Part shown: piece by piece, positions 43,503-54,007 of the stretch
How the letters are laid out: every line of letters begins with the position of its first letter
Numbering within the stretch: position 1 is the first letter of the stretch
Source: Astrothelium macrocarpum
Taxonomy: Eukaryota > Ascomycota > Dothideomycetes > Trypetheliales > Trypetheliaceae
Length of the DNA stretch: 64,000 bases
Direction: 5' to 3'
NCBI GenBank assembly: GCA_021030915.1
Contig: JAGEMR010000061.1
Span: forward strand, 105,805 to 169,804
Position numbers and translations under genes: made by a program
The notes under the pieces: model-generated
Told to the model about the DNA's origin: nothing
Seen by the model: the letters and a program-made list of their open reading frames with translations, nothing else
Database searches by the model: none

Positions 43503-44999
43503 ATGCACTTTATCAACATCCACAACAAGTCAGACCACTCTCAAGAATTTGAGTGTCACGGATACAATGATAACAAAAACATTACGGTTGCCGCCCATGG
43601 CAAAGTAGTGCTGCCCGCCAAAGATGGGACATCTGGTGCCATTATCGCACTACATGAGGGGCACGAGGGGGAGCAAGCTGAGATTACAAAGAATGGGTAC
43701 GGTGGTACGTACTTATAGACTTCGTGGAGCCCCGAAGTTTGTTGACGATACGTACTAGGGAATGACTTTGTCGATATCAGTAACGAAGTAGGAGCTGGGG
43801 GTAACATGACGGTGCAACAAGTTGGGGACTCACCGGGTAATTACAAAGGCGACAGTCTCTTCATGCAGCAGTGCAATGAACATTGGCATAAGGCTAGCCA
43901 AGAAGTCAAGGAGTCGATCAAGGGCCAGGTCTTTCTCGATGACCATGGAAACGTCAAGCGTATTGGTCCACCCAAAGACTTCCCAGCGTTGATGAAGTTT
44001 GTTCGCGGGTTTGCAGAGGGTAAAACCTACATTGGTCCCGGGTCCTGGTAAGCTATGATTCGAATGGACTTGAGGTTACTTGCTGCTGAAAATTTGACTC
44101 AAAGGGGCGGGGACAAAGGCGACCCCGGAGATAACGAGCAGAGTAGTGCTGGACACGGTGACAAAGACATTCTGGTTACCTACAATGTGCGTGAATGCCT
44201 GTTGCTAATCAATTGAAGATTGGAAATCCGCAGGCCAGGGGAACTGACTGCGGCACAGGATGGAAACGCTGCCCCAGATGCGCCGTCTCACCTCGCCCAT
44301 CGCCCCGTCTCCCAAAAAGTCGTAAGTCTCGCTGTGGCACAGACTGCTCCTGCAGAACATCGACTTCCAGAGCATGGCCCAGGCATCATTCTAACCAATA
44401 AGACTGGTCATGAGGCCGACTTCTACTTCTACGACAACTACTGGAATGGGAACGGAACTGCTGGAGCCAACTTCGATCATCCATTGAAGAACATCAAGCT
44501 CAGTAACGAGTCTACCACCCACGTGGCATTATCATTGAGCTTTAAAGGCCGCGTGCAGCGTGGCAATCAACTTCCTGCCACCTGGGTTGAGTTTCAGGTT
44601 CAGGCATCAAACGACAAGGCAGCCCATGGTGACATTAGTCTCGAACAGGGTTGCGACGGTGCCGCTACCATTGCATCTACCGATGGATCCAAGACCTCCA
44701 ATGGATTCGAAAAGGATATTCTGAAAAATGCTCCGGCTGCCGCGGTCAAGCATAAAGCAAATGGTGAGAAAGCGCTTGCCTCCACAATGGGCAATTGGAT
44801 GGGCCCACCAAACAAGGCCGCTAGCGATTATGAGTACAAGGAGCTGGGCCATGGGAAATGTTATATTACTGGAGGGACTGGGGTTCCTGACGTTGCGTCT
44901 CACAATAATTGTCTTTCTGTAAGTCAAATTCTGTCTTGCATGTTTCATTCTTCCCGCAAGATCATCTCTAACTCGAGCATACAGGTAACTTTCTTTTAA
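43503..44999 (+). CDS. conserved fungal protein of unknown function, five exons
   Basis: Exons 43503-43704, 43759-44047, 44105-44186, 44259-44918 and 44985-44999 join to 415 aa; the last exon is only 15 nt (VTFF and stop). The N-terminal half begins MHFINIHNKSDHSQEFECHG and contains TSGAIIALHEGHEGEQAEIT and TYIGPGSWGGDKGD. The C-terminal half (IILTNKTGHEADFYFYDNYW ... GDISLEQGCDGAAT ... GKCYITGGTG) looks like a second beta-rich domain with some thaumatin-like flavour. There is no signal peptide. I recall this as a widespread lineage-specific fungal family without assigned function. The start has a good context and a TATA box. Confidence 0.75.
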
Positions 45000-46248
45000 G
45001 CCACTCCTCCGAATTCCCGTGCGTTTTGTTCAGAGCTTGCTTTTGTAGTATTAGTAAAGATGGCGCTTAGGATATATGTGTTGTTGGAAGCTACCTCTGA
45101 GTTACTATGGTTGCTGTTATCACATATGGCTCATGTGTCTATAGCCCACTTCTTGTTACCATTTATAATTGAATCTTTAATACAAAATAGTGGGCTCATT
45201 ATTCAGATCTGCGTGCCGTTCCGCAGGGAGAACGGACGTCTTGCTCTAGCACAAAAGCAATTAGTGTGACACACTTACTAGTGACTATCAAGGTGACACT
45301 AGGTCCGGATTCTATCTCGGGACCAGCGTGCTGTACATGACTCCATTGGACTTACGACCTTTTGTATATGTCAAGAATTACCGAATCTCTCGGCGACCAA
45401 GCTCTAGTCTTTTGATGCTTGAGTCACCGTTCATTGTGTTGCATTAATGATGATATCCATTCGCTGCTGGGATGCGGAAAATTGCGCAGAGGATGGGTTG
45501 TTTGATGAGGTTGCTGGATCACTGTCACTTTTCGGGATAGTAATAGGCGTATTGCCCGTCTCCAGAATTCTGCAGACATAGTTCACTAACCTCGCTTTCC
45601 AATCTCTTAAATTCGTTGACTTGGTTAGAACACCATCCAAACCACCGGGAACAATCTCGCACGGATGCGCCGTCAGTTTTTCATCTTTCGTCAACCAGCT
45701 CAAGGGTGACTCAGGCTGGCTCAAAAATAGCCAAGGTGCGGTGCAAAAGCGCATCGCCACAGCTCAGGTTTACTTACTAACCGCTCATATCTCAAAGTGG
45801 AAAAGGGGATGAGTAACTAGACCCAGTCAGTACCCATGGCTCGACCCGTTTCCTCAGATAAAAACGACTACTCATTACCAAGATAGGTTAGTTTCAAGCT
45901 AGACGAGAAACGATAGTCCAAGCCACTGGTATAATCCCATTCCCCAATTGAATGAACATGGACAAGGCTCCGGTGCGGCGACTCTACGCGATAATGGCAC
46001 ACTGCTTGTGCGAACTTTGTTGATCTTTCCAGCGAAGTCAACAGCTAAACGCTACCTGGAGTGATGAAAATCAGAGAAGAATTTTGCATTGGAAATCTGT
46101 CTATCCTATCTATTCAAACAATACCACTGCCCTGTTCATAACAAATCTCAGTCATGGATAGCAAGGCTGAGAGTCGCATGTGGCCATTGTTGATCCATGA
46201 ATGATGTTCCGTACGCTCATGGCAATCCGAAATAAGTCCATGTTTGTG
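45000..46248. other. mostly gene-free stretch
   Basis: Contains only one weak open frame (45431-45760, minus; entered separately). No repeats or RNAs seen. Confidence 0.35.
45431..45760 (-). CDS. hypothetical small ORF
   Basis: 109 codons from ATG (MAMRFCTAPWLFLSQPES...), with CEIVPGGLDGVL and a Ser/Asn/Pro-rich tail. No family recognised. Could be a gene fragment or a chance frame; residue use is plausible but there is no second line of evidence. Confidence 0.25.
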   Translation of the reverse strand: MAMRFCTAPWLFLSQPESPLSWLTKDEKLTAHPCEIVPGGLDGVLTKSTNLRDWKARLVNYVCRILETGNTPITIPKSDSDPATSSNNPSSAQFSASQQRMDIIINATQ

Positions 46249-47514
46249 TTATGATGCAACTTTGTCGGCATTTTCAGGTTCGTGTGAGTCGGAATCCTTC
46301 AATTCGTACATCCACCAGCCAGTCACCGGCTGCAGCGAGTCCAACCCCGGCGCTCCGGTAGGGGGCTCCGCTTGGTCTACCGAGTAGATGGGCACGCCTT
46401 TGACGTCAACGCCAGTTATACGATTGGAGTGCTGCCAACCCTCATCCAGCTTCTCCCCGCTGCTCCATGCCTTGATTCCCACAGATCCTGCCAGCATTTT
46501 TGTGTTGCACTCCTTGCCATTGTCATTGACCGTAACTGGTACACTGACGAGTCCTGCCGGAATGTTGTTCATTTTGATTTTGTTTCCGAGGCAATTTTCA
46601 ATGTCGTAGCTGGGTTCGTCGTCGACAGTGACGTTCTTAAAGTTAACAGGACGGTTGTACATACAGTTACCATCGACATCCCAGAATGAGAAGGCGGTAA
46701 TCCAACCTGAAAGATATGATGATCCCGATCCCATAGAGTGCTCAGTCGCGATGCGATTCCAAAAGGCGAGGACCTCTTCATGCTCTGGCTCATCGAAGGA
46801 GCGAATCATAAAGCTCAGGATCGGCTTAAGGAGAGCATAGAGTTGCGTAGGCTCTTCTCCCAACTCTGTCAGCTTCTGGAGGCGGTGTAGGATTTTGACG
46901 TAATCCTCGCGCGTTCCTAGAAGTGTGACAGAAGGGATGCCACAGAGGAACTCGAACATGTATTTGAAATACTTCTGCATAGAACCCATCATCAGAATAG
47001 CTGCCACTATTTGATCGTTCGTTTTGGTTGTGGTGAAGTCTGGCATAATCCATGCGCGCAGTCCCGGGTCTTTGACATTTTTCTGAATCTCGTCGGTCAT
47101 CCAGACGGCTAGCTTACCGAAGTCGGCAGAGTTGATGGTTCCGGCATCAACGATACTGAGGACTTTCTGCCCTTCATGATCGACGAAATGATGGCGGAGA
47201 TCTTCGGCGTGGCCGTTGATATAGAAATTGAGCTGAGTGAGGATCGCAAACCAAATGTCTTCAGGGCGGATCGTGAAGTGATGGTGGTCAGTGTAAGCGT
47301 CAATAGCACTATTTATGAAACCATTTGCTGATGCGATGATGTTTTCGGAACCATTTGTGTTGTTCAGGGAGCTCTGGAGAATACGACAGCTGTTCTCATG
47401 ATCTTGTGGCGCTGCAGACTCGAAGATGTCGTTCACAGATGCTAGATTTGGATTTTTTACAAAGACCTTGCGCGCTGAATGTTTAGCCGAGAATATGGTG
47501 ATATTTGACTCCAT
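46249..47514 (-). CDS. DUF4419 family protein
   Basis: Single exon, 421 aa from ATG at 47514 (a further 22 codons upstream are open, but the MESNITIF start is better placed). DUF4419 hallmarks are clear: NGFINSAIDAYTDHHHFTIR, PEDIWFAILTQLNFYIN, the FCGIP-like FLCGIPSVTLLGTREDY, FWNRIATEH and the GSGSSYLSGWITAFSFWD stretch. The family occurs widely in fungi and slime moulds, often in several copies, with unknown biochemical role. TATATAA on the minus strand at 47689-47695 lies about 175 bp upstream. Confidence 0.88.
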   Translation of the reverse strand: MESNITIFSAKHSARKVFVKNPNLASVNDIFESAAPQDHENSCRILQSSLNNTNGSENIIASANGFINSAIDAYTDHHHFTIRPEDIWFAILTQLNFYINGHAEDLRHHFVDHEGQKVLSIVDAGTINSADFGKLAVWMTDEIQKNVKDPGLRAWIMPDFTTTKTNDQIVAAILMMGSMQKYFKYMFEFLCGIPSVTLLGTREDYVKILHRLQKLTELGEEPTQLYALLKPILSFMIRSFDEPEHEEVLAFWNRIATEHSMGSGSSYLSGWITAFSFWDVDGNCMYNRPVNFKNVTVDDEPSYDIENCLGNKIKMNNIPAGLVSVPVTVNDNGKECNTKMLAGSVGIKAWSSGEKLDEGWQHSNRITGVDVKGVPIYSVDQAEPPTGAPGLDSLQPVTGWWMYELKDSDSHEPENADKVAS

Positions 47515-49495
47515 AGCTGTGATCCTCTGATTTTGGTAAGAAAGTAGTGAATTGAAGCAAGCCGACGGTAAGCTGAGCACAGGTAAGAGAGAGAAATACA
47601 GTGGATGAAGCCTGATTGATCAGTGGATCAGCTTCGTAATGAAGAGGTTGTTGAACAAATCAGCAAGATTGGTGGCAAGAATGACTGCTTATATAGTTGC
47701 GGCAAAGACCCAGCTTCTTGGGAAGTCACATAATGCGTGATTTCCGCATCGTGATTTGTCGTCATTGTAGCGCCCGACGGCTTTGTGATGATTGTGACTG
47801 CTAATGAAAGCGCATTGTATCAGTCACCCGTGCAGGACATAATGAAGTGTAGAAGACGGCCAATGGCAGGTTGGCTTTGTGAAAGGTTTCCGAGGATGAA
47901 TCTATCCGTCCCGCTCAAAAAAGCGAGGTCTTGAGATAGCGCTATCTCATTTCGTAAATGTAATTGCACTGTAGCTAGACTCACAGCGCGCGGAGCTTTA
48001 TACGATACTGCGAGCCCAATCTTCGGACCTTTTGAAGCAAAATTGTATGTTGAAAACACGAATCGTGAGAAGTCGGAATGACACAGTACTGCGCACTACC
48101 GTCACTAGCCATGCAGTCCGGGCGACGTCGAAGTAGTCATCATATCGGACGAAAGCCGGTATGTCAGAAGTGGACGTGATGAGAGAGAGTTGAAGGATGA
48201 GTCTCCGGCAGATGTAGCGTCTCTGCTATTCGATAAAGGCCAGCGCGGATTGAAACTCAAGTGTGAGGCGGAGGTGTACCGCCACGGCTCATGATTGCTT
48301 ACTAATCATTCATGTCTGAAGGAGGAAGACGGGATGGGAGAACTTTGTCAGTACCTGTGGATCTACCTGTTGTCATGAGTTTTGTCATTTTACTTTTTAG
48401 GGCTACAGCTTGCCCTTGAGTTTCGATCGGGCATGGTTCTGCATCTCTGAAGCCGCAAAGAGCTCAGCTTACGCCTAAGGAGCATCATCCTATGAACTTC
48501 CATGTTTCACTCAACGATTTTAAATCCAAAAACTTGATCGTGTTGAATTTGGTAGTTGAGTTGAAAGCACAAGTTGTTGATTGACAGGAAGCTACCTTAG
48601 GCTACCTTCCGAAGAAGCAGATGATGTAGCTGCTGCGCCAACTCGCTAGTGTGATTACATAATGAGATGTAACTTCCAGTTACTTCAACAGAATGCTTTA
48701 GAAGTTTCAACCAGCTCGTGCACGGCTCCGCATGACGAATTTCGCCCCTCACAATTGATTCACCCACGAATTGCTCCACCAATATAACGCATATCTTGTT
48801 ACGAACAAAAGAGTCTAGTGGTGCGCCTTAGCCCCGGGCGGTGCTAGTCTGGCGCCGCTGCTATAAGGATGGTAGGCTGAATTTGTCTACCTGTCCTACT
48901 ATTAGCCAGTGCTAGGTATGGTAACGCACGAGGAATCTGCACAGAAGCTACTAGACTGGTGGGTCTGCTTGGTTCAAAACTTGACTAGTTCTCAGTCGAC
49001 CTGCTTGATTGACAGATTGGGACTTTGCAGATTCTGGCCTAAAATAAGCCTCTTATGTGGTACTCCCTCTCGATGTTTGGAGACCTGCTCGATTTGAGAC
49101 GATGACCTGCTTGGTTGGTACTCGTTCCATAACAGACCTGCTCGGTCTGTCGCCTTTGAGATCAGAGCCATGTTTGGGGTCAGGTCGTGGCAAACGGTGC
49201 TTGCAAGAGGCCACAAGTCGATGCCTTCACGTTTGAAGTGAACAGGTCCACCGTAATTGCTAGAAAAAGATTCGTCCTCTGATACCCTTGAAGCCTACGC
49301 CTATCCGACAGGGGCAACAAATAATTACGCCACACCACTTTAAAGTCCCGACTTATGTCGTGATTTTTGGACACAAACAAGGAATTTTATACGACGACCA
49401 TGCAAAAATTTCGGAGACAACGAAGAAGCGATCTTTTGGAAATGTCCCGTTTAATGAGGCTCAAAACTTATGGCTCAATCTCAATTAGCTCTACT
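47515..49495. other. gene-free stretch with short irregular repeats
   Basis: No supported gene. Between 48960 and 49155 the motif GACCTGCTYGRT occurs about four times (near 48999, 49080, 49103 and 49134) at irregular spacing. Otherwise featureless. Confidence 0.35.
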
Positions 49496-50330
49496 GACAC
49501 ATTTATGTAGCATCTTCCTATCGATCGAACACCATCGTTCAAAATCACAGAGCAGACGAACCCATCCAAACATCTTAAACTGGTCCGCGTCGTGATTAGG
49601 CGAGAAGTGCACAATTGCCAAGACGACGCCTGGCCTCACACTGCCCTGGCCTAAGGTCTCGATATCGTCTACGTCATTCGGACCGTTCGCAAACTCAGTC
49701 AATGGAGCGAAGAAAACGCCCATGTCTCACTCCGCACGATCACCTTCCCCTCCCCCGTTATCAAAATTTTCTTCAGCCGTAGCAGCACTATCTGCCTCGC
49801 TCTCTTCTCCGCCGGCTCCGTTTACGCTTGGCCCCGCTTCTCTGCCACTGGCACCCTCGTTTACGCTCTCTCCATCACGTCTAACCCGCAATCCACTCCA
49901 CCTTACCGCCGTTCACACCCTCATAACCCCCCATCCGCCATCTCGCCCGCAGGCTCCGAACTCGACGTCACAATCACCACCACCGACGCCCTCTACGCCT
50001 TCCTCCTCATACCCTTGTCCTGCACTGCGGACGGCACGAAACGCATCACCGGGATCGCCGTGGAGACGCCGCCGTTTGTGGACCACGTCGTCGCCATGAC
50101 ACGGGCGGGCAGGGTGTGGGCGGCGGAGGAAGCAATGCATAAGCAGTCAGGGATTGAGGAGCGGGCGGAGGGTTTGAAGTCGGGGAGATTGGGGAGGAGG
50201 AAGCGGTGGGGTATGAGGGGCTAGATTTTGCGGGGGAGTGGATGGAGATTGGGGTGGAGCTTGGGGAAGAGGGAAAGAAGGCGGCGAATGTTTGGGTGGG
50301 GTGGGAGGGCAACATGCTTTTTGTACGCTG
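49496..50330 (+). pseudogene. decayed gene of unknown family
   Basis: A frame with coding character starts near 49505 (LPIDRTPSFKITEQ), continues as HLKLVRVVIRREVHNCQDDAW, meets a TAA near 49651, resumes GLDIVYVIRTVRKLSQW and IKIFFSRSSSTICLALFSAG, and goes on to TADGTKRITGIAVETPPFVD and RAGRVWAAEEAM. The frame stops at about 50222, while the next frame continues GLDFAGEWMEIGVELGEE to a stop at 50330, implying a shift near 50215. There is no credible start codon. I cannot name the family. The last 250 bp are strongly purine-rich. Confidence 0.45.
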
Positions 50331-51964
50331 ACCCACAGGATCGAGTGGACGCTTGCCTGTCAGCGTCAGAAATGAGAAGATCTTACTAAGCAGGTGTGAA
50401 AGGGGCTGGGGTTTGGCGTGGGAGGTAAGTGAAATACCCTTTCTCAGCAGTTACTTTCGACGAGCACGTGCAAACGACCGTTGGAACCGTTTCCATTGGA
50501 GGCGGCCCGTAGAAATACGGTCTGCCTTCCAGCGCTGCCTTTGAAATAGCTCAATCGTTCAGTTCGATCAAACCGACCCTCGGCGCCTTAATTTTATTTT
50601 GTATCGATCGACTGGCCAAAGTATCGAGCATAGAGCGATGAACAGTTTTTAAGTGGAAATCATAAACAATTCCGTTTAAGAAAGGTGCTGGTGCTCTTGG
50701 ACGATACGAAAAAGGAAGAAAACAACTAATAGTTATAAGACGTGGCAAATTGAGACCAAGTACATGAAAAGCCTGGAAGCTATACGATTAGTCTGTGACA
50801 GTGCTTGTTTCTCAGCAGATGATTGCGATCAAGCAGAAGAAAAACTGGACGATTATCGAAGCCCAGTACGTAACATTTTTGCTTTTTAAACAGTAGCTAC
50901 CCGAACTACGGCTGGGCCAAATCTTTTCTTGGGAAGTATTTTCTTGCTTACTTGGTGAGATTTACTTTTCGCGAGATCGGAGCCTCCTTGGTTTACAGAA
51001 GCATCATAAGAAGTTAAATAGAGGGAATTGAGGTATCTTTTCTACCAAAGGGGGGCATTTTCTAGGCTACTTGCTTGGATTTATATTATGTAAGACTGGA
51101 CTCTGTTTGAGTCGCAGAAGCCCCAATAAAAAGATGCAATTCCAGAGCTACTGTTGCTTGAATAGATACTTGGAGAATCCGTTAGTCCGCAAGAGCTTTA
51201 CGATAACGTGGTCGAGATAAGAAAGCAACACCTTGAACTGACGGTACCTGTTACGGCGACTACGCGCCTACCAAGTTCACCAACTTTGGTGACAATGCCA
51301 CGGCAACAATTCGAAAACATGAACGTCAAAGCCAAACAGACACAGAGCGCAAGGAAAGACCTGGATATGATCAAGAGACAGGTCATCATACCCTAAAGCC
51401 TGCCAAATTCAGCTGTGTTGTTGATGGATACAGTGGCCCTACAACCATTTGCAGCAGCCGACTTACTGAGACTTGCCCAAACAAAAACAGTTTTCCCCGA
51501 ACGGCAAATTCAGCCGCCGATTCCCCAATACAACGATTAATTAGAACAATTCCCAGAAGCAAATGATAGTTATGAAAGAAAAACTACATAAAATGTTGAT
51601 TACAATCGAAAGTTCTTAAAATGCTATTGAGTGTATTATTTCTTATTCGAATGAATTCAAGTCAAGTTTTTAAGTGTAACTTTTGACTCACAAATGCTGA
51701 CCCCGCACTCCACACCTTTAAGTCATACAGAAGCGCCTCAATGAGCCCATTTTACAACGCTGTTACCGGCTAAATTCAGAAAAACAGCTGAACATTTGGA
51801 AGCCAAAGGAATCGACCTCTGCACAACTATTATAATTCGCCAATTTGACGTCTTACAACGTCGTTCGTGGATCAGGGTTGAAATTTGTCAGTGCTGTTAA
51901 CTTTTCAGGCGCTGCCGCATTCTATGAGGGAGGGACGTGCTTCGACGCTGGCAAGCCGCCTAAC
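50331..51964. other. gene-free stretch
   Basis: No supported gene. The ORF at 51208-51396 has no recognisable features. 5' flank of the carboxylesterase. Confidence 0.35.
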
Positions 51965-53599
51965 ATGAAGCTCGCGATCCTATCCCTCCTCGCGTTGGTC
52001 AACGACGCCATCCTCGGCCAAGAGCCCAAGTGCTCCGGCTCTAACCATCTCACCGTCCAAACTTCCACGGGCACATTCACGGGGCTCATCGATCCCAAAT
52101 TTCCAAAGACACGCCAATTCCGCGCCATCCCGTTCGCCAAGCCGCCCGTGCTGTCGCGCCGCTGGCTACCACCACAGAAGCTTTCGTCGACGCCGAGCGA
52201 GCATCACTATGCGACGCAGTTCCCGCCGTCGTGCCCGCAGTTCGTGACGGCGGTGACCTCGCTCTGGAACCAGAACCTGACCAAGGGCAATCTAATCTAT
52301 AACGGCAACCAGAACGACTCATCGGGGCTGGTGGGCGAGGCCACGTCCGAGGACTGCCTGTACCTGGCCGTATGGACGCCAACGGCCGCACCGCCGCCGC
52401 CCGACGCTGGGCTTCCCGTCCTCTTCTTCATGACGGGGGGCGGCTTCGTGATCGGCGGCGTTGATATCCCATGGCAGCTGCCGCCGTCGTGGGTCGAGCG
52501 GTCGCAGTCGCACATCGTCGTCACCATCAACTACCGCCTCAACATCTTCGGCTTCCCCAACGCGCGCGGGCTGGCAGACGGCCACCAGAACCTTGGCATC
52601 CTCGACCAGCGCGCCGCACTTGAATGGGTCCGCGACAACATCGCGGCCTTCGGCGGCGACCCGGACCGCATCACGCAGTGGGGGCAGTCGGCTGGGTCCA
52701 TCGCCGCGGATTACCATGCCTATGCTTTCTACCAGGATCCTATCGCCCAAGCCTACTTCCTGCAATCAGGGACGGTCTTCTCTACCTCACCACCCAAGGA
52801 TCCGACGCATTCCAACTTCAGCTTTGTGGCGCGCCACGTTGGGTGCGTGACCCCCAGCGGCGGCGACGACGACGACGATGAAGATGGCGCGGCGGAGCTC
52901 GACTGCATGCGCCGGGTGCCATTTGCTCTGATCGAGAACTTCATCGGACAGTATGGCGATCGGGGTACGACGCCCACGCTGTCCTTCAACGTGATTCCCG
53001 ACGATCGCATCGTGTTCGTCGACTACGAGGCGCGGTCCGAGGCAGGCAAGATCGCACGCGCGCCGGCCATCATCTCGAACACGGCCAACGAGATGTCGTC
53101 GCTAGTCCCGTATCCGGTGCACAACCTGACCGAGGGCCCGTACCAGCCGACGGTCACCGCCGCGGACATTGCATTCGGGGTGTGTCCGACGTTCAACTCT
53201 ACGGTATACCGCAATCGGATGGGCGAGGAGGTGCCCGTCTTCCGGTTTCAGCATGCGGGCACGTTCCCCAATTTGAACTATTTCAAGTGGCTCGGCGCGT
53301 ACCATGCCAGCGACCTGCCGATAGCCTTTGGGACGTATGGGCTTCTGGATGGCATAGCGAACACCACCAGGTTCGAAACCGAGGTCAGCGAGTCCATGCA
53401 GGACCATATTCTCGCCTTCGTCAAGGATCCGTTTCATGGCCCGCAGAAGACGATGGGCTGGAAGCCGCTGGTCGCCAGTGATCCGCATGGTGGAGATCTC
53501 ATCCGCTTCGGCGCCGACGGGAAAGTATCGCAGCATGTCGATGGTGTTGAGGTAGATGGAGTATGTCAGGGATTACGAGAATACAATCCATTTCCGTGA
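51965..53599 (+). CDS. secreted type-B carboxylesterase
   Basis: Single exon, 544 aa from ATG at 51965 (a longer frame exists, but this ATG opens a signal peptide MKLAILSLLALVNDAILG). Type-B esterase/lipase features: FRAIPFAKPP near 42, the EDCLYLAVW motif, oxyanion region FFMTGGGFVIGG, NYRLNIFGFPN, the nucleophile elbow GQSAGS (GxSxG) and YHASDLP with the catalytic His. A Gly/Asp run (SGGDDDDDEDG) sits in a surface loop. It would hydrolyse carboxylic esters outside the cell. It points toward the GH78 gene with about 400 bp between ends, suggesting release of acyl groups from plant glycosides, though that link is inference. Confidence 0.9.
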   Translation: MKLAILSLLALVNDAILGQEPKCSGSNHLTVQTSTGTFTGLIDPKFPKTRQFRAIPFAKPPVLSRRWLPPQKLSSTPSEHHYATQFPPSCPQFVTAVTSLWNQNLTKGNLIYNGNQNDSSGLVGEATSEDCLYLAVWTPTAAPPPPDAGLPVLFFMTGGGFVIGGVDIPWQLPPSWVERSQSHIVVTINYRLNIFGFPNARGLADGHQNLGILDQRAALEWVRDNIAAFGGDPDRITQWGQSAGSIAADYHAYAFYQDPIAQAYFLQSGTVFSTSPPKDPTHSNFSFVARHVGCVTPSGGDDDDDEDGAAELDCMRRVPFALIENFIGQYGDRGTTPTLSFNVIPDDRIVFVDYEARSEAGKIARAPAIISNTANEMSSLVPYPVHNLTEGPYQPTVTAADIAFGVCPTFNSTVYRNRMGEEVPVFRFQHAGTFPNLNYFKWLGAYHASDLPIAFGTYGLLDGIANTTRFETEVSESMQDHILAFVKDPFHGPQKTMGWKPLVASDPHGGDLIRFGADGKVSQHVDGVEVDGVCQGLREYNPFP

Positions 53600-54007
53600 G
53601 GAGGGTTCAGTTACAAGGTCGACATCTATCTCAAATCAGGAAAGGACTATCGCCAGAAGCGTCACGAAAGTGTCGGAAACTGGATACTGACGATTCAATC
53701 CCGCCTTAAGCTTCTCCAAATTCCATGCCTCGAATGTCGGCATGACCTGCTGATCACTAACTATCTCGATCCCCGTAGGCTCCAGCCAAGCAATGCAATA
53801 TTTGGTGTCAGAAAGACAGCCTGCTCAACCAAGCAAAATTTAATCCAGTGCTCATCCATGCAAGAAACCCTCGTGCGAAATCTATAAGCTGAAAGATCTT
53901 AGGGTAAGCGTCATAGCTGCAATATCATCTCATGTCGAGATCTGCAAATGGTCCAGGTCTCGGAATTAGCGGAGTTTCCCAACTCTATAGCCCTTGTGCC
54001 TGCCAGC
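53600..54007. other. intergenic stretch between convergent genes
   Basis: 3' flanks of the carboxylesterase and the rhamnosidase. Nothing else seen. Confidence 0.4.

Noticed and set aside
51208..51396. 62-codon ORF that might be a transposase tail
   Set aside because: No conserved motif or inverted repeats found around it.
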